A DNA stretch of 64,000 nt, taken from assembly GCA_021846325.1 (NCBI GenBank), contig JAJZBX010000001.1, positions 62,001 to 126,000 on the forward strand. Reading direction: 5' to 3'. The notes beneath the pieces were generated by a model. That model had not been told where the DNA came from. It ran no database searches and was given only the letters and a program-made list of their open reading frames with translations. This document shows, one piece after another, positions 18,592-27,908 of this stretch (position 1 is the first letter of the stretch; the number at the start of each line of letters is the position of its first letter). This DNA is from Actinomycetes bacterium. Its GTDB lineage: Bacteria > Actinomycetota > Acidimicrobiia > Acidimicrobiales > RAAP-2. The translations under genes were made by a program, and so were the position numbers.

Positions 18592-19739
18592 GCGCCCGAC
18601 CCCGCCTGCGCGTGGTGGTTGACGGGTCGAATCTCGCGACCGAAGGGCGATCGGATCCGAGCCTCAGCCAGTTGGACGACGCGCTCAAGGCCTTTGGCGA
18701 GGAGAACCCCCGCGCCGAGGTCATCGTGGTCGTGGACGCCAGCTTCGGTCATCGCGTCGCGGTCGGTGAGCGAGCTCGGTTCAGGGAACGTGAGCTGGAC
18801 GGGACGATAGTGACGCCCCCCGCCGGGGCCATCGGTCGCGGTGACGCCTTCATCTTGAAGATCGCCGACCGGATTAGCGGCGTGGTCCTCAGCAACGACT
18901 CCTTCCAAGAATTCCATACGGTGTACCCCTGGCTCTTTGACGAGGGCCGACTCATCGGTGGCAAGCCGGTCCCCGGGGTTGGATGGGTCTTTACGCCACG
19001 GCTGCCGGTGCGCGGTGCCAAGAGCGTGCGAACGGCGAAGAAGCTCGCCGTCTTGCTGCCCGACGGTGCGGCACCGGCCATTGGCACCACCATCACGCCG
19101 GCGAAGAAGTCGTCCGCGCCGGCCAAGGCGGCGCCGGTTAAGAAGGCGGCGGTGAAAGAAGCCCGGTCGCCCAAGCGCACCGCGGTGAATACACCGGAAT
19201 CGACCTCACCAGCGACGGCGGCGACCAAGCGGACGGCGCGAACCACGACGTCAGCGGCTAAGAGGGTCGGTGCGGCACCATCGCCGGACGTCAGCGCGCT
19301 CGGCGACGCCGAACGACCGCGCACCACGCGCCGAACGACCTCGCGCGACAGCACCGAAACCAAGACGACCGCGCGGTCCCCGCGCCGAGCAGCGAGCGCC
19401 CCCTCCGAACCACCAGCTCCACCCGTGCCCGCGCCGCCGGTGGTGGCGCTGCGGCGCGGTCGCCAACCCGTGAATCCGGAGGCGACCTTCGCCAAGTTCC
19501 GTTCCGCGTTCCGCATTGGCGCACGGTTCGATGGCGAGGTGACGACCTTTACGTCGCACGGTGCGGTGATCTCGGTATCGTTCAAGGGCGAGACGGTACA
19601 GTGCTACGCGCCAACGACGCTGCTCGGTGACCCCGCGCCAGCGCGGGCGCGCGACGTGCTCAAGCGCGGCGACCGGCGAACGTTCCGACTCGTGACGGTT
19701 GACGCGGAACGACGCATTGCGGAATTGGCGCTGCTATGA
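18588..19739 (+). CDS. NYN (Zc3h12a/PIN-like) putative ribonuclease with Lys/Ala/Arg-rich linker and small C-terminal S1-like domain
   Basis: LRVVVDGSNLATEG, EVIVVVDASFGH, GDAFILKIADRISGVVLSNDSFQEF; basic low-complexity linker; C-terminal FRIGARFDGEVTTFTSHGAVISVSFKGETVQCYAP. Confidence 0.75.
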   Translation: MSARPRLRVVVDGSNLATEGRSDPSLSQLDDALKAFGEENPRAEVIVVVDASFGHRVAVGERARFRERELDGTIVTPPAGAIGRGDAFILKIADRISGVVLSNDSFQEFHTVYPWLFDEGRLIGGKPVPGVGWVFTPRLPVRGAKSVRTAKKLAVLLPDGAAPAIGTTITPAKKSSAPAKAAPVKKAAVKEARSPKRTAVNTPESTSPATAATKRTARTTTSAAKRVGAAPSPDVSALGDAERPRTTRRTTSRDSTETKTTARSPRRAASAPSEPPAPPVPAPPVVALRRGRQPVNPEATFAKFRSAFRIGARFDGEVTTFTSHGAVISVSFKGETVQCYAPTTLLGDPAPARARDVLKRGDRRTFRLVTVDAERRIAELALL

Positions 19740-20170
19740 GTGACCGGTCGATGGTGCCGAGCGACTGGCTGCCCCATCGCGCGCCGTTCCTCCTGCTCGA
19801 CCGGATGGTCGAGATCGTTCCGGGTGTGCGGGCATCAGCGACGTGGTCGCTTCACGGCGACGAGTGGTTTTTCAGCGGTCACTTTCCGGGTCGCCCGACC
19901 ACCCCGGGCGTTTTGCTCCTCGAGTCGCTGGCCCAGTGCGGCGGCGTCGCGGTGCTCGCTGATCAGCGATACGCCGGGCGCCTACCGCTGTTCGGTGGCG
20001 TCGAGCACGCGCGTTTCCGACGACAGGTAGTGCCGGGCGATACGGTTGACCTCGAGTGTGAAATGACCCGACTGTCGGCGCGCGCTGGCAAGGGTCACGG
20101 CGTGGCTAGGGTGGCCGGCGAAGTCGCCGCCGAGGCCGACCTCTTGTTCGTGATGGTCGACTTGGCGTGA
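19736..20170 (+). CDS. 3-hydroxyacyl-ACP dehydratase FabZ-like (hotdog fold)
   Basis: LPHRAPFLLLDRMVEI...FFSGHFPGRPTTPGVLLLESLAQCGGV. Confidence 0.9.
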   Translation: MSDRSMVPSDWLPHRAPFLLLDRMVEIVPGVRASATWSLHGDEWFFSGHFPGRPTTPGVLLLESLAQCGGVAVLADQRYAGRLPLFGGVEHARFRRQVVPGDTVDLECEMTRLSARAGKGHGVARVAGEVAAEADLLFVMVDLA

Positions 20171-20961
20171 AGGTCGCCACGTGGAACGTCAATTCGGTGG
20201 CCGCCCGCCTCGGGCGCGTGACGGAGTGGTTGAGTGTGTCGCGACCGGACGTCGTGCTACTCCAGGAGACTAAATCGACCGACGATCGGTTCCCGGCGTC
20301 GGCCTTCAGCGAACTCGGGTACGAGTCGGTTCACTACGGACAGGGCCAGTGGAACGGCGTCGCGGTGCTGTCGGCGATTGGCATCGCGGACGTGCAGCGA
20401 GGATTCGGCGATGGCGATCTCGAAGCCCGGGTGCTCGGCGCCACTTGCGGGGGACTGCGCGTGTACTCGTGTTACGTGCCCAACGGACGCTCGTTGGACG
20501 ACCCGCACTATCAGTACAAATTGGCGTGGCTGGATCGGTTGCGCAACCTGGCCGCGGCCCGAGATCCGCTGCTCCCGTTCCTCGTTGGTGGCGACTTCAA
20601 CGTGGCTCCGTCGGACTTCGACTGCTGGGATCCCGCGGCCCTGGTGGGTGCGACGCACGTCAGCGCGCCCGAGCGGGCCGCCCTGGAGGCCATTGAATCG
20701 ACTGGGCTCGTGGACCTGACGCGGTCGCTGCATCCGCACGAGCAGTGGTTTTCCTGGTGGGACTATCGCGGTGGTGCCTTCCACCGCAACCACGGGCTAC
20801 GAATCGACTTGTTGCTGGTCGACGAGTCACTTCGTCGGCGCGCTACGGCGAGTTACGTCGATCGGGACGCGCGAAAGGGAGAGAAGCCGTCGGACCACGC
20901 CCCCGTGGTTGGCGAATTTCGCGAGGTTGACGAGTGGGATCCGCACACTTCCATCCAGTGA
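20167..20961 (+). CDS. xthA: Exodeoxyribonuclease III
   Basis: MKVATWNVNSVAARLGRVTEWL, DVVLLQETKSTDDRFP, VGGDFNVAPSDFD, HNHGLRIDLLLV-type and KPSDHAPVVGEF motifs. Confidence 0.92.
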   Translation: MKVATWNVNSVAARLGRVTEWLSVSRPDVVLLQETKSTDDRFPASAFSELGYESVHYGQGQWNGVAVLSAIGIADVQRGFGDGDLEARVLGATCGGLRVYSCYVPNGRSLDDPHYQYKLAWLDRLRNLAAARDPLLPFLVGGDFNVAPSDFDCWDPAALVGATHVSAPERAALEAIESTGLVDLTRSLHPHEQWFSWWDYRGGAFHRNHGLRIDLLLVDESLRRRATASYVDRDARKGEKPSDHAPVVGEFREVDEWDPHTSIQ

Positions 20962-20967
20962 AGCAGG

Positions 20968-22521
20968 CTAGATGACGCTGGGCAGCGGGACTTCTATGAC
21001 GAAGGGACCAGCGGTGCGGTACGAATGTCGCAGGGCCCCCACCAGTTCGTCAGCGGTCGTGGCGCGAACGGCGGGTACGCCGAAACCCCGCGCGACGCTC
21101 ACGAAGTCAATGTCGGGGTCATCGAGGTCGATGAGGCGTTGGCTCGACGCACCGGCGGGGCTCGTGCCCACCCGCCGACGCTCGAAGTCAAGGATTGCGT
21201 ATCGACGATTAGCCAAGATGACGACCGTGACGTCCAGTGCTTCGCGCGCCATCGTCCACAGGGCCTGCACGGTGTAGAGCAGCGATCCGTCGGATTCGAG
21301 GGCGAGGACACGGCTCTTAGAGCCAACGGCGGCCCCGACCGCGACCGGCAGGCCGAATCCGATCGCGCCGCCGGTCAGCGTGAGTAGGCGGTGTGGGGCG
21401 GCCAGCGCCGTCGCCGCGTAGAGGTGAAGGCCACTGGTGTTGGACTCATCGGCGATGATTGCCCCCTCGGGCAACGTTGCCGCCACGGCATCGGCGAACG
21501 AGGCCGCGGTGAGTTCGCCGGTCGGCGCGATTGGCACGCCGCGATCGGCCAGGACCGACGGCGGCGATCCCAGGCACTCGACGAGGGCGCGCAGTGCGTC
21601 GCCGGTGTCGACGCCGGGCGGTGCGAGTTCAACAATCTCACACCCACTGGCGACCAGTCGACTCGGTAGGTTCGGGTAAGCGAAAAAGCTCACCGGTTCG
21701 CTCGCGCCAACCAGGATCAAGGTCTCGAGGTCCTCAAGTTGTGACGCCGCGAACTCGCTGAGATAGATGAGCCGCTCCGGGTGAACGACGCCGCGACCTC
21801 GGTCCATCGCGACGGGAAACGTCTCGATGATCACTCGGGCGTTGGCCAAGGCGCCAACCCGCTGGGCGAGGGCCAGCTGGGCGGCCCCCGTAGCGGTGCC
21901 GCCGAGGAAGAGGGCGGTCCGCGTCGTGCGCAAGCGCTGCGCGGCGTAGTCGGCAAGGTCCGCATTGACCGCGTAGGGGTGAGTGATGTTCGCCCTCGGC
22001 CACGTCGCGACGGGCTGGGTCAGCTCGCCCCAGGAGACGTCCGCCGGTAGCGCAAGCGTCGACACCCGCGCCGGCGGTCCGAACGCCGCAGCGATCGCGC
22101 CAGCGGCTGCCGCGGGCACGTCGTCGGGATGAGTCGGGCGAGCGAAAGTCCCGTTCAGGGCGCCCGCGACGGCCGCCATATCGCTCTGCAGCGGCGCGTC
22201 GTACTGCGCGTGGTACGTGGCGTGGTCGCCGACGACGTTGAGCAGTGGCACGCGGGCGCGTCGGGCGTTGTGGAGGTTGGCCCACCCATTGGCGAGTCCC
22301 GGACCGAGGTGCAAGAGGGTGGCGGCGGGTCGGCCAGTGACCCGCGCGTAGCCGTCCGCCGCACCGGTGGCGACGCCCTCGAAGAGGCACAGCACGCCAC
22401 GAACGTCGGTCACGTCATCCAGCGCGGCCACGAAATGCATCTCGGACGTACCGGGATTGGCGAAGACCACGTTGACGTCGTTGATGCGCAGCGTGCCGAG
22501 CAGCGCGTGCGCGCCGTTCAC
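20968..22521 (-). CDS. Thiamine-diphosphate-dependent enzyme, acetolactate synthase / benzoylformate decarboxylase-like
   Basis: VVFANPGTSEMHFVAALD, CLFEGVATGAADGYARVTGRPAATLLHLGPGLANGWANLHNARRARVPLLNVVGDHA, GGAIGFGLPVAVGAAVGS. Confidence 0.88.
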   Translation of the reverse strand: MNGAHALLGTLRINDVNVVFANPGTSEMHFVAALDDVTDVRGVLCLFEGVATGAADGYARVTGRPAATLLHLGPGLANGWANLHNARRARVPLLNVVGDHATYHAQYDAPLQSDMAAVAGALNGTFARPTHPDDVPAAAAGAIAAAFGPPARVSTLALPADVSWGELTQPVATWPRANITHPYAVNADLADYAAQRLRTTRTALFLGGTATGAAQLALAQRVGALANARVIIETFPVAMDRGRGVVHPERLIYLSEFAASQLEDLETLILVGASEPVSFFAYPNLPSRLVASGCEIVELAPPGVDTGDALRALVECLGSPPSVLADRGVPIAPTGELTAASFADAVAATLPEGAIIADESNTSGLHLYAATALAAPHRLLTLTGGAIGFGLPVAVGAAVGSKSRVLALESDGSLLYTVQALWTMAREALDVTVVILANRRYAILDFERRRVGTSPAGASSQRLIDLDDPDIDFVSVARGFGVPAVRATTADELVGALRHSYRTAGPFVIEVPLPSVI

Positions 22522-23915
22522 GGCCGCGGCCGATCGTCAAGGTGCCGGTAGGGGTTCAGTCGCCCGTCGGGGTCGAAGACGGCTTTGAGGCGTCGTTGCA
22601 CCTCGATGAGTACGGGGTCGGTCAGCGCAAGGTAGGGACCCTGTTTGTCGCGTCCGATGCCGTGCTCACCCGAGATCTGGCCGTGCAGGGCGAGGCCGGC
22701 CGCAAAGATGGCGTGCAGCAGCGCCGCGCGGCGGTCGTCGTCGTCGAGAAAGATCGACAGGTGCACGTTCCCGTCGCCCACGTGACCGCAGCCCGTGACG
22801 ATGGCGTCGTGGACGCTACCGAGGCGCGCCGCCTCGTCCAAGAAGGCGGGGACTCGAGATCGCGGCACCACGACGTCGAGGATCTCGTTGGCCCCGGCGG
22901 CCTTGGCAACCCAGAAGGCCCGTTCGCGCGCCTCGATGAGTCGCACGGCGGCCGACTCGGGCAAGACGTAGACGTCCAGCGCACCGGCGTCGTCGACCAG
23001 TTCGGCCAGCGCGGTCACGTCTGAATCCAATTGCTCGCGGGTACGCGTTTCGAGCACGATCACCAGGTAGGCGGACGTTCGGGCCCCCACGTCGTCGGCG
23101 ACGCCGAGTTCCAAGTCGGCGGCCCGGGTGATCGCCGACATCGTGAGCAGGTCGATGTATTCGAGAATCGAAGGTTCGAGACCCGACGCCACGACGCGCG
23201 GCACCACGCTCATGAGGTCGTCGAGCCGGGCGAACGGGACCAGCACGGTGACCGCGTGTTCGAAGCGCGGCGACAGTCGCAGTGTCACCTCGGTCACGAG
23301 CGCGAGGGTTCCTTCGCTGCCCACCATCAGTTGGGTGAGGTCGTAGCCCGACGAGGACTTGACCACCGGCCCACCGGAACGCAGCGTGGTGCCGTCGACG
23401 AGGACGAGCTCGAGCCCGATTACGTGGTGGCGCGTAACGCCGTGACGAACTGCCCGCATACCACCGGCGTTGGTGGCCACGTTGCCGCCGAGCGATCCGG
23501 ACAGCTCGCCGGGGTAGACGGGGTAGCGCAGGCCGTGGGGCACGAGAGCCTCGTCGAGTTCTCGAAGCGAGACCCCGGGCTCCACGACCGCCACGTGGTC
23601 GTTGGCGTTGATGGCGAGAACGCGATTCATGCGGGCAAAACTGATGACGATGCCGCCAGCGGCGGGCGTTGCGCCACCGGACAGCCCCGTGCCCGATCCG
23701 CGTGGGGTGATCGGGAGTCCGTTAGCGCGCGCGACGTGGACGATGCCCACGACGTCACTGGTGGAGCGCGGAAAGGTCACCGCGAGTGGCTCGACGCGTT
23801 CGCGATGCAACGTCTCGTCGTGCAGATCGTCGGGGTGGTGGTGCGGGCTGAACGTGACGCCCTCGGCGCCGAGCAGTGTGGTCAATGCCTCACGAACCCT
23901 CGGTACGACCTCCAT
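22518..23915 (-). CDS. FAD-binding oxidase/dehydrogenase, GlcD/D-lactate dehydrogenase-like
   Basis: PITPRGSGTGLSGGATPAAGGIVISFARMNRVL, GGNVATNAGGMRAVRHGVTRHHVIGLELVL, SGEHGIGRDKQGPYL. Confidence 0.9.
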   Translation of the reverse strand: MEVVPRVREALTTLLGAEGVTFSPHHHPDDLHDETLHRERVEPLAVTFPRSTSDVVGIVHVARANGLPITPRGSGTGLSGGATPAAGGIVISFARMNRVLAINANDHVAVVEPGVSLRELDEALVPHGLRYPVYPGELSGSLGGNVATNAGGMRAVRHGVTRHHVIGLELVLVDGTTLRSGGPVVKSSSGYDLTQLMVGSEGTLALVTEVTLRLSPRFEHAVTVLVPFARLDDLMSVVPRVVASGLEPSILEYIDLLTMSAITRAADLELGVADDVGARTSAYLVIVLETRTREQLDSDVTALAELVDDAGALDVYVLPESAAVRLIEARERAFWVAKAAGANEILDVVVPRSRVPAFLDEAARLGSVHDAIVTGCGHVGDGNVHLSIFLDDDDRRAALLHAIFAAGLALHGQISGEHGIGRDKQGPYLALTDPVLIEVQRRLKAVFDPDGRLNPYRHLDDRPRP

Positions 23916-25509
23916 CGGGCCACGCTACCTCGTCGTCGATCGGGGTCAACTCACGTCGGATAGCCGCCAAGCGCGCTCGCCTCGCCTCACCGGTGAGGGG
24001 GGCATTGCGTTCGGTGATGGCACCAATCGTGCGCTCGATCGACGCGAGATAACGCGACGGCGCGCGATCGGGGTAGCGAGGATCATTGCGCCCCCGACTC
24101 CACGTGAGTAGCAGTGACTGCTCGGCTCGGCTCAGGGCGACGTAGGCCAGTCGTTGTTCTTCGGCGAGCTGCGCCGGCGTCGTGGCGTTGAAGTGCGGCA
24201 GCAGCCCCTCGGCCCAGCCAACGACCACCACGTGCTCGAACTCGAGTCCCTTGGCGCGATGGATCGTCGACAGCGCGACCGCGTCAACGGCGTCTGAATT
24301 CACCCGCCGACCCGGCTCGGCTGCGCTGAAGAGGTCCGACGCTGGTGAGTGATCGGGGCCCCGACGTTCCACCGGTATCGCCGCCACCTCGAGGGCCGTC
24401 GCCACCGTCTCGAGCTGGGCGTTGGTCCTCGCGAGCACCGCCATCGCCCGCCAGGGTGTGCCCGGCCGGTGGTTGGCGGTCAGCCAAGCGGCGACGTGGT
24501 GAGCCTCCTGTTCGTCAGTGTTGTAGGCCCGAACGATTGGCACGGGGCCGTCATCGCGCGCGGGTTCGATGCCGCGAGCCCCTTCTTCGAGCAGCGTGTT
24601 GGCGACGGCGATGATGTTCGCCGTCGAGCGATGGTTGCGCGTGAGGTCGAGGGTCTGGGTATCGGGCCACGTGCGCAGCAACTCGCCAAGCAGTTGGGGG
24701 CTCGCACCGTTGAAACCGTAGATCGACTGATTGGGGTCGCCCACGCAAAACAAGTCGGGGTCGTCGCCCGCCATCTCGCGCAACAGCATGAACTGTAGGG
24801 GGTTCATGTCCTGAGCCTCGTCGACGTACAACGACGGTGTTCGGTAGCGGAAGGCAGCCCGCACGTCCGGCTCGTCGCGCAGCAACGTGATTGCCTCGCT
24901 GAGCAGCAAGTCAAAGTCCAAGACGCCGCGACTGTGACAGAGACCGACGTACCGATCGAGCACGTCGGCGAACTGCGCGAGCGACAGCGGCGCCTCGCGG
25001 TGGTGGTGGCGGGCCTGTTTGACGTAGGCGGCGCCGGTGAAGCCCTGACTGAGGGCCCAGCCAATCTCGAGTTCCAGTCGAGGGACCTGCCAGTCGTCGA
25101 GGCGAACGACGCCCGCGTCGGTGAGCTGACCGGCGAGCGTCGTGACGAGCCGACGGCGATTGGTCTCGAGCACGACGGGTGAGCGACCGTGATCGTGGCG
25201 ATATTGGTTCACGATGGTCAGCGCGGCACGGTGGAACGTCCCGGCGCGCACGTCGCGAATGCCGGCGGCCCCGAGCCGGCGGCGTAGCTCCTCACCCGCC
25301 TTGCGCGTGAAGGTCATGGCGAGAACATCATCGGGTCGGTAGTCGCCGCGCGCAACGCGACGCTGGATCCGTAGCGTGAGCACGTGCGTCTTGCCCGATC
25401 CGGCGGTGGCTCGAACGAGCAGCCGACGCGCGGGCGACGTTACGGCGTCACGCTGTTCGGGCGTGAGTCCGATTAAGAAGTCGTCGGAGAACTCGCTGAC
25501 GTCGCTCAC
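23890..25509 (-). CDS. Compact UvrD/PcrA-like superfamily 1 helicase
   Basis: LTPEQRDAVTSPARRLLVRATAGSGKTHVL, SLYVDEAQDMNPLQF, VGDPNQSIYGFNGA, LSTIHRAKGLEFEHVVVVGWAEGLLPH, EEQRLAYVALSRAEQSLLLTW. Confidence 0.92.
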   Translation of the reverse strand: MSDVSEFSDDFLIGLTPEQRDAVTSPARRLLVRATAGSGKTHVLTLRIQRRVARGDYRPDDVLAMTFTRKAGEELRRRLGAAGIRDVRAGTFHRAALTIVNQYRHDHGRSPVVLETNRRRLVTTLAGQLTDAGVVRLDDWQVPRLELEIGWALSQGFTGAAYVKQARHHHREAPLSLAQFADVLDRYVGLCHSRGVLDFDLLLSEAITLLRDEPDVRAAFRYRTPSLYVDEAQDMNPLQFMLLREMAGDDPDLFCVGDPNQSIYGFNGASPQLLGELLRTWPDTQTLDLTRNHRSTANIIAVANTLLEEGARGIEPARDDGPVPIVRAYNTDEQEAHHVAAWLTANHRPGTPWRAMAVLARTNAQLETVATALEVAAIPVERRGPDHSPASDLFSAAEPGRRVNSDAVDAVALSTIHRAKGLEFEHVVVVGWAEGLLPHFNATTPAQLAEEQRLAYVALSRAEQSLLLTWSRGRNDPRYPDRAPSRYLASIERTIGAITERNAPLTGEARRARLAAIRRELTPIDDEVAWPDGGRTEGS

Positions 25510-25567
25510 GGCACGACGCTACCGTTCGGGTTGCCAGTGCGACACCGGCGCTCGGTAACCTGAGCAG

Positions 25568-26326
25568 GTGCTGCAGACTTTTGCCAACGGAACCATGTTC
25601 GGCGAAGTCGTGGGCCCTGGGCCGATCGACGTCGTGTTCCTGCACGGCTGGGCGCGCCGCGGTCGCGACTTCGCCGCGGTCCAGCAACGGTTGGCCGCGC
25701 GAGGCTGGTCGTCAGTTGCGCTGGACCTGCCGGGGTTCGGTTCCTCACCACCCCCATCGGTCGCCGGTGGTGCGCGGTACTACGCGACACTGGTCGCGCC
25801 GGTACTCGCAGAACTGGCCTCACCGGTCGTGTTGGTCGGCCACTCCTTCGGCGGTCGGATCGCCACGGTGATCGCGGCACAGCACGCCGAGCATCTGCGA
25901 GCGGTCGTGTTATGTGGGGCACCACTGTTGCGCACGCAGGCGCCGACCCGGCCACCGTGGCGCTATCGCGCGTTGCGGTCGCTGCACCGTCGCGGTTGGG
26001 TATCCGACGAACGCCTGGAGGCCGCGAAGCGGCGCTACGGTTCGAGCGACTATCGAGCGTCGAGCGGCATCATCCGAGACGTGCTCGTCGCAACGGTGGC
26101 CGAGGGGTACGAAGACGAACTGCGACGACTTCGAATCCCCGTGACCTTCGTGTGGGGCGAGCTCGACGGCGAAGCCCCCGTGGCCGTTGCGCGGCTCGCC
26201 GACGAACTGGTTCCGCCATCGCTAGTGCCCCGAGCACGCGTTCGCGTACTTGGCGGTGTTGGACATCTGGTGCCCCTCGAGGATCCCGAGTCACTCGTCG
26301 CCGCGGTCGTGGAGTTTCTGTCGTGA
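25568..26326 (+). CDS. Alpha/beta hydrolase
   Basis: DVVFLHGWARRGRDF, VLVGHSFGGRIATVIAAQHA, VRVLGGVGHLVPLEDPE. Confidence 0.87.
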   Translation: MLQTFANGTMFGEVVGPGPIDVVFLHGWARRGRDFAAVQQRLAARGWSSVALDLPGFGSSPPPSVAGGARYYATLVAPVLAELASPVVLVGHSFGGRIATVIAAQHAEHLRAVVLCGAPLLRTQAPTRPPWRYRALRSLHRRGWVSDERLEAAKRRYGSSDYRASSGIIRDVLVATVAEGYEDELRRLRIPVTFVWGELDGEAPVAVARLADELVPPSLVPRARVRVLGGVGHLVPLEDPESLVAAVVEFLS

Positions 26327-27885
26327 CGGTCGCGCTGGCGACCCTAGCCGCACTGGCCCTCGGTGGCGGTTACGTCGCCCAACTCGTTCGTTGGCTCCGG
26401 GTGCTCCAGCGCGAGCACTACGAGCCGTCGTCATTGCCGCGGTTCCTTGGACGATGGACGTCACCCCAGGTCGGCTCGGCGTCGACGCCACTGCGGCGAA
26501 ATTTGCGCCGACCGCTAACGCTCAGCCACGTCCTACTGGTCGTCTTGTTCGTCGGGCTCGTACTGCGTAGCGACGTCCTGACCGTCATTGACTCGGCGCT
26601 CTACGGGCTGCTCTGCCCGACGGGACTGAAGCTTCGCGGACGCACCAGCCCACTGCGGTGGACGCGGCGTTCCGTGACCATCGCGTTGGTCGCGTCGGTC
26701 ATCGCCGGGCTGGTCGCCGTGTCGGGGGCCTACACGGCCCGCCCGTGGTTCGGAGCGGTCGTCGTCCTGTGGGCCGTACCGGTCATTTTGGATCTCACGG
26801 TGCGGGCGCTCGCCCCCTACGAGCGTCGCCGAGCGCAAGTCTTCGTGGACCGCGCCGCGGCGCGCTTGGCGACCGTCAAGCCGATCGTGGTCGCCATTAC
26901 CGGTTCATTCGGCAAAACCTCAACCAAGAACCACCTGGCGCTGATAGTCGGCGACGCGGCGGTGGCGTCGCCGCGTAGCTTCAATAATCGAGCGGGACTC
27001 TCCAGGGCGATCAACGAGAACCTGAGCGACGGTACGCGGGTGTTTATCGCCGAGATGGGCACCTACGGACCGGGTGAGATTCGCGAACTGTGTGGGTGGT
27101 GTCCACCGACGATCGCGGTGATCACCGCGATCGGTCCCGTGCACTTGGAGCGCATGAAGACGCTCGACGTGATTGACGCCGCGAAGTTCGAAATTACCGA
27201 GCGGGCGCCGACCGTCGTCGTCAACGGTGATGACCTTCGACTTCGGGCGTGGGTCGAGCGGTTGCGCGCTTCGGGCAAGCGCGTGGTCGTCGCCGGATCA
27301 ACGTATGCGCCAAGCGATGTTCGTGTGGTGGTCGATGACGGGCGGTGGCGCATCGATCGAGGGGGGGTGACCCTGACGACGTGCGCGATGGTCGCCGGCG
27401 TTCAGGCGACGAATCTGGCGTGCGCCATCGCCGCGGCGCTGGAGCTCGGCGTGGCGGTGGACGACGTGGTCGCCCGGGTTTCCCTGATCGTCCCGATCGC
27501 CAATCGAAGCAACGTAGCCGTCGCGCCGTCGGGCGTCACGGTGATTGACGATACGTTCAACGCGAATCCCGCCAGCGCCGTGGCGGCCGTCGATTTACTC
27601 GTGGCGCGGTCGGGACACGGACGCCGGGTGCTCGTGACGCCGGGGCTGGTCGAACTCGGTAGGGACCAGTACGGACAGAACCTGGCGCTCGCCCGACGCG
27701 CTTCGTCCCTTGGCTTGGAGCTCGTGGTGGTGGGCCGCACGAACGCCCTCGCGTTGGCCTCGGGCTACGGCAGGCCACCTCGACGTTTTGACACGCGCAA
27801 CGATGCCGTGGCGTGGGTTCGCACCTCGTTGGGCGCCCACGACGCCGTGTTGTATCTGAACGACCTGCCCGACCACTACCCTTGA
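26323..27885 (+). CDS. Membrane-anchored MurF-like Mur ligase
   Basis: N-terminal TM helices followed by VVAITGSFGKTSTKNHLALIV, SFNNRAGLSRAINENL, FIAEMGTYGPGEIRELC, VIDDTFNANPASAVAAV; GTG start overlaps the stop of the previous gene. Confidence 0.87.
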   Translation: MTVALATLAALALGGGYVAQLVRWLRVLQREHYEPSSLPRFLGRWTSPQVGSASTPLRRNLRRPLTLSHVLLVVLFVGLVLRSDVLTVIDSALYGLLCPTGLKLRGRTSPLRWTRRSVTIALVASVIAGLVAVSGAYTARPWFGAVVVLWAVPVILDLTVRALAPYERRRAQVFVDRAAARLATVKPIVVAITGSFGKTSTKNHLALIVGDAAVASPRSFNNRAGLSRAINENLSDGTRVFIAEMGTYGPGEIRELCGWCPPTIAVITAIGPVHLERMKTLDVIDAAKFEITERAPTVVVNGDDLRLRAWVERLRASGKRVVVAGSTYAPSDVRVVVDDGRWRIDRGGVTLTTCAMVAGVQATNLACAIAAALELGVAVDDVVARVSLIVPIANRSNVAVAPSGVTVIDDTFNANPASAVAAVDLLVARSGHGRRVLVTPGLVELGRDQYGQNLALARRASSLGLELVVVGRTNALALASGYGRPPRRFDTRNDAVAWVRTSLGAHDAVLYLNDLPDHYP

Positions 27886-27908
27886 TAGTCGGTCGACGAG
27901 CGAGGTGA

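Noticed and set aside
23031-23963. 310-aa plus-strand ORF
   Set aside because: Antisense to the GlcD-like oxidase with clear FAD-binding motifs.
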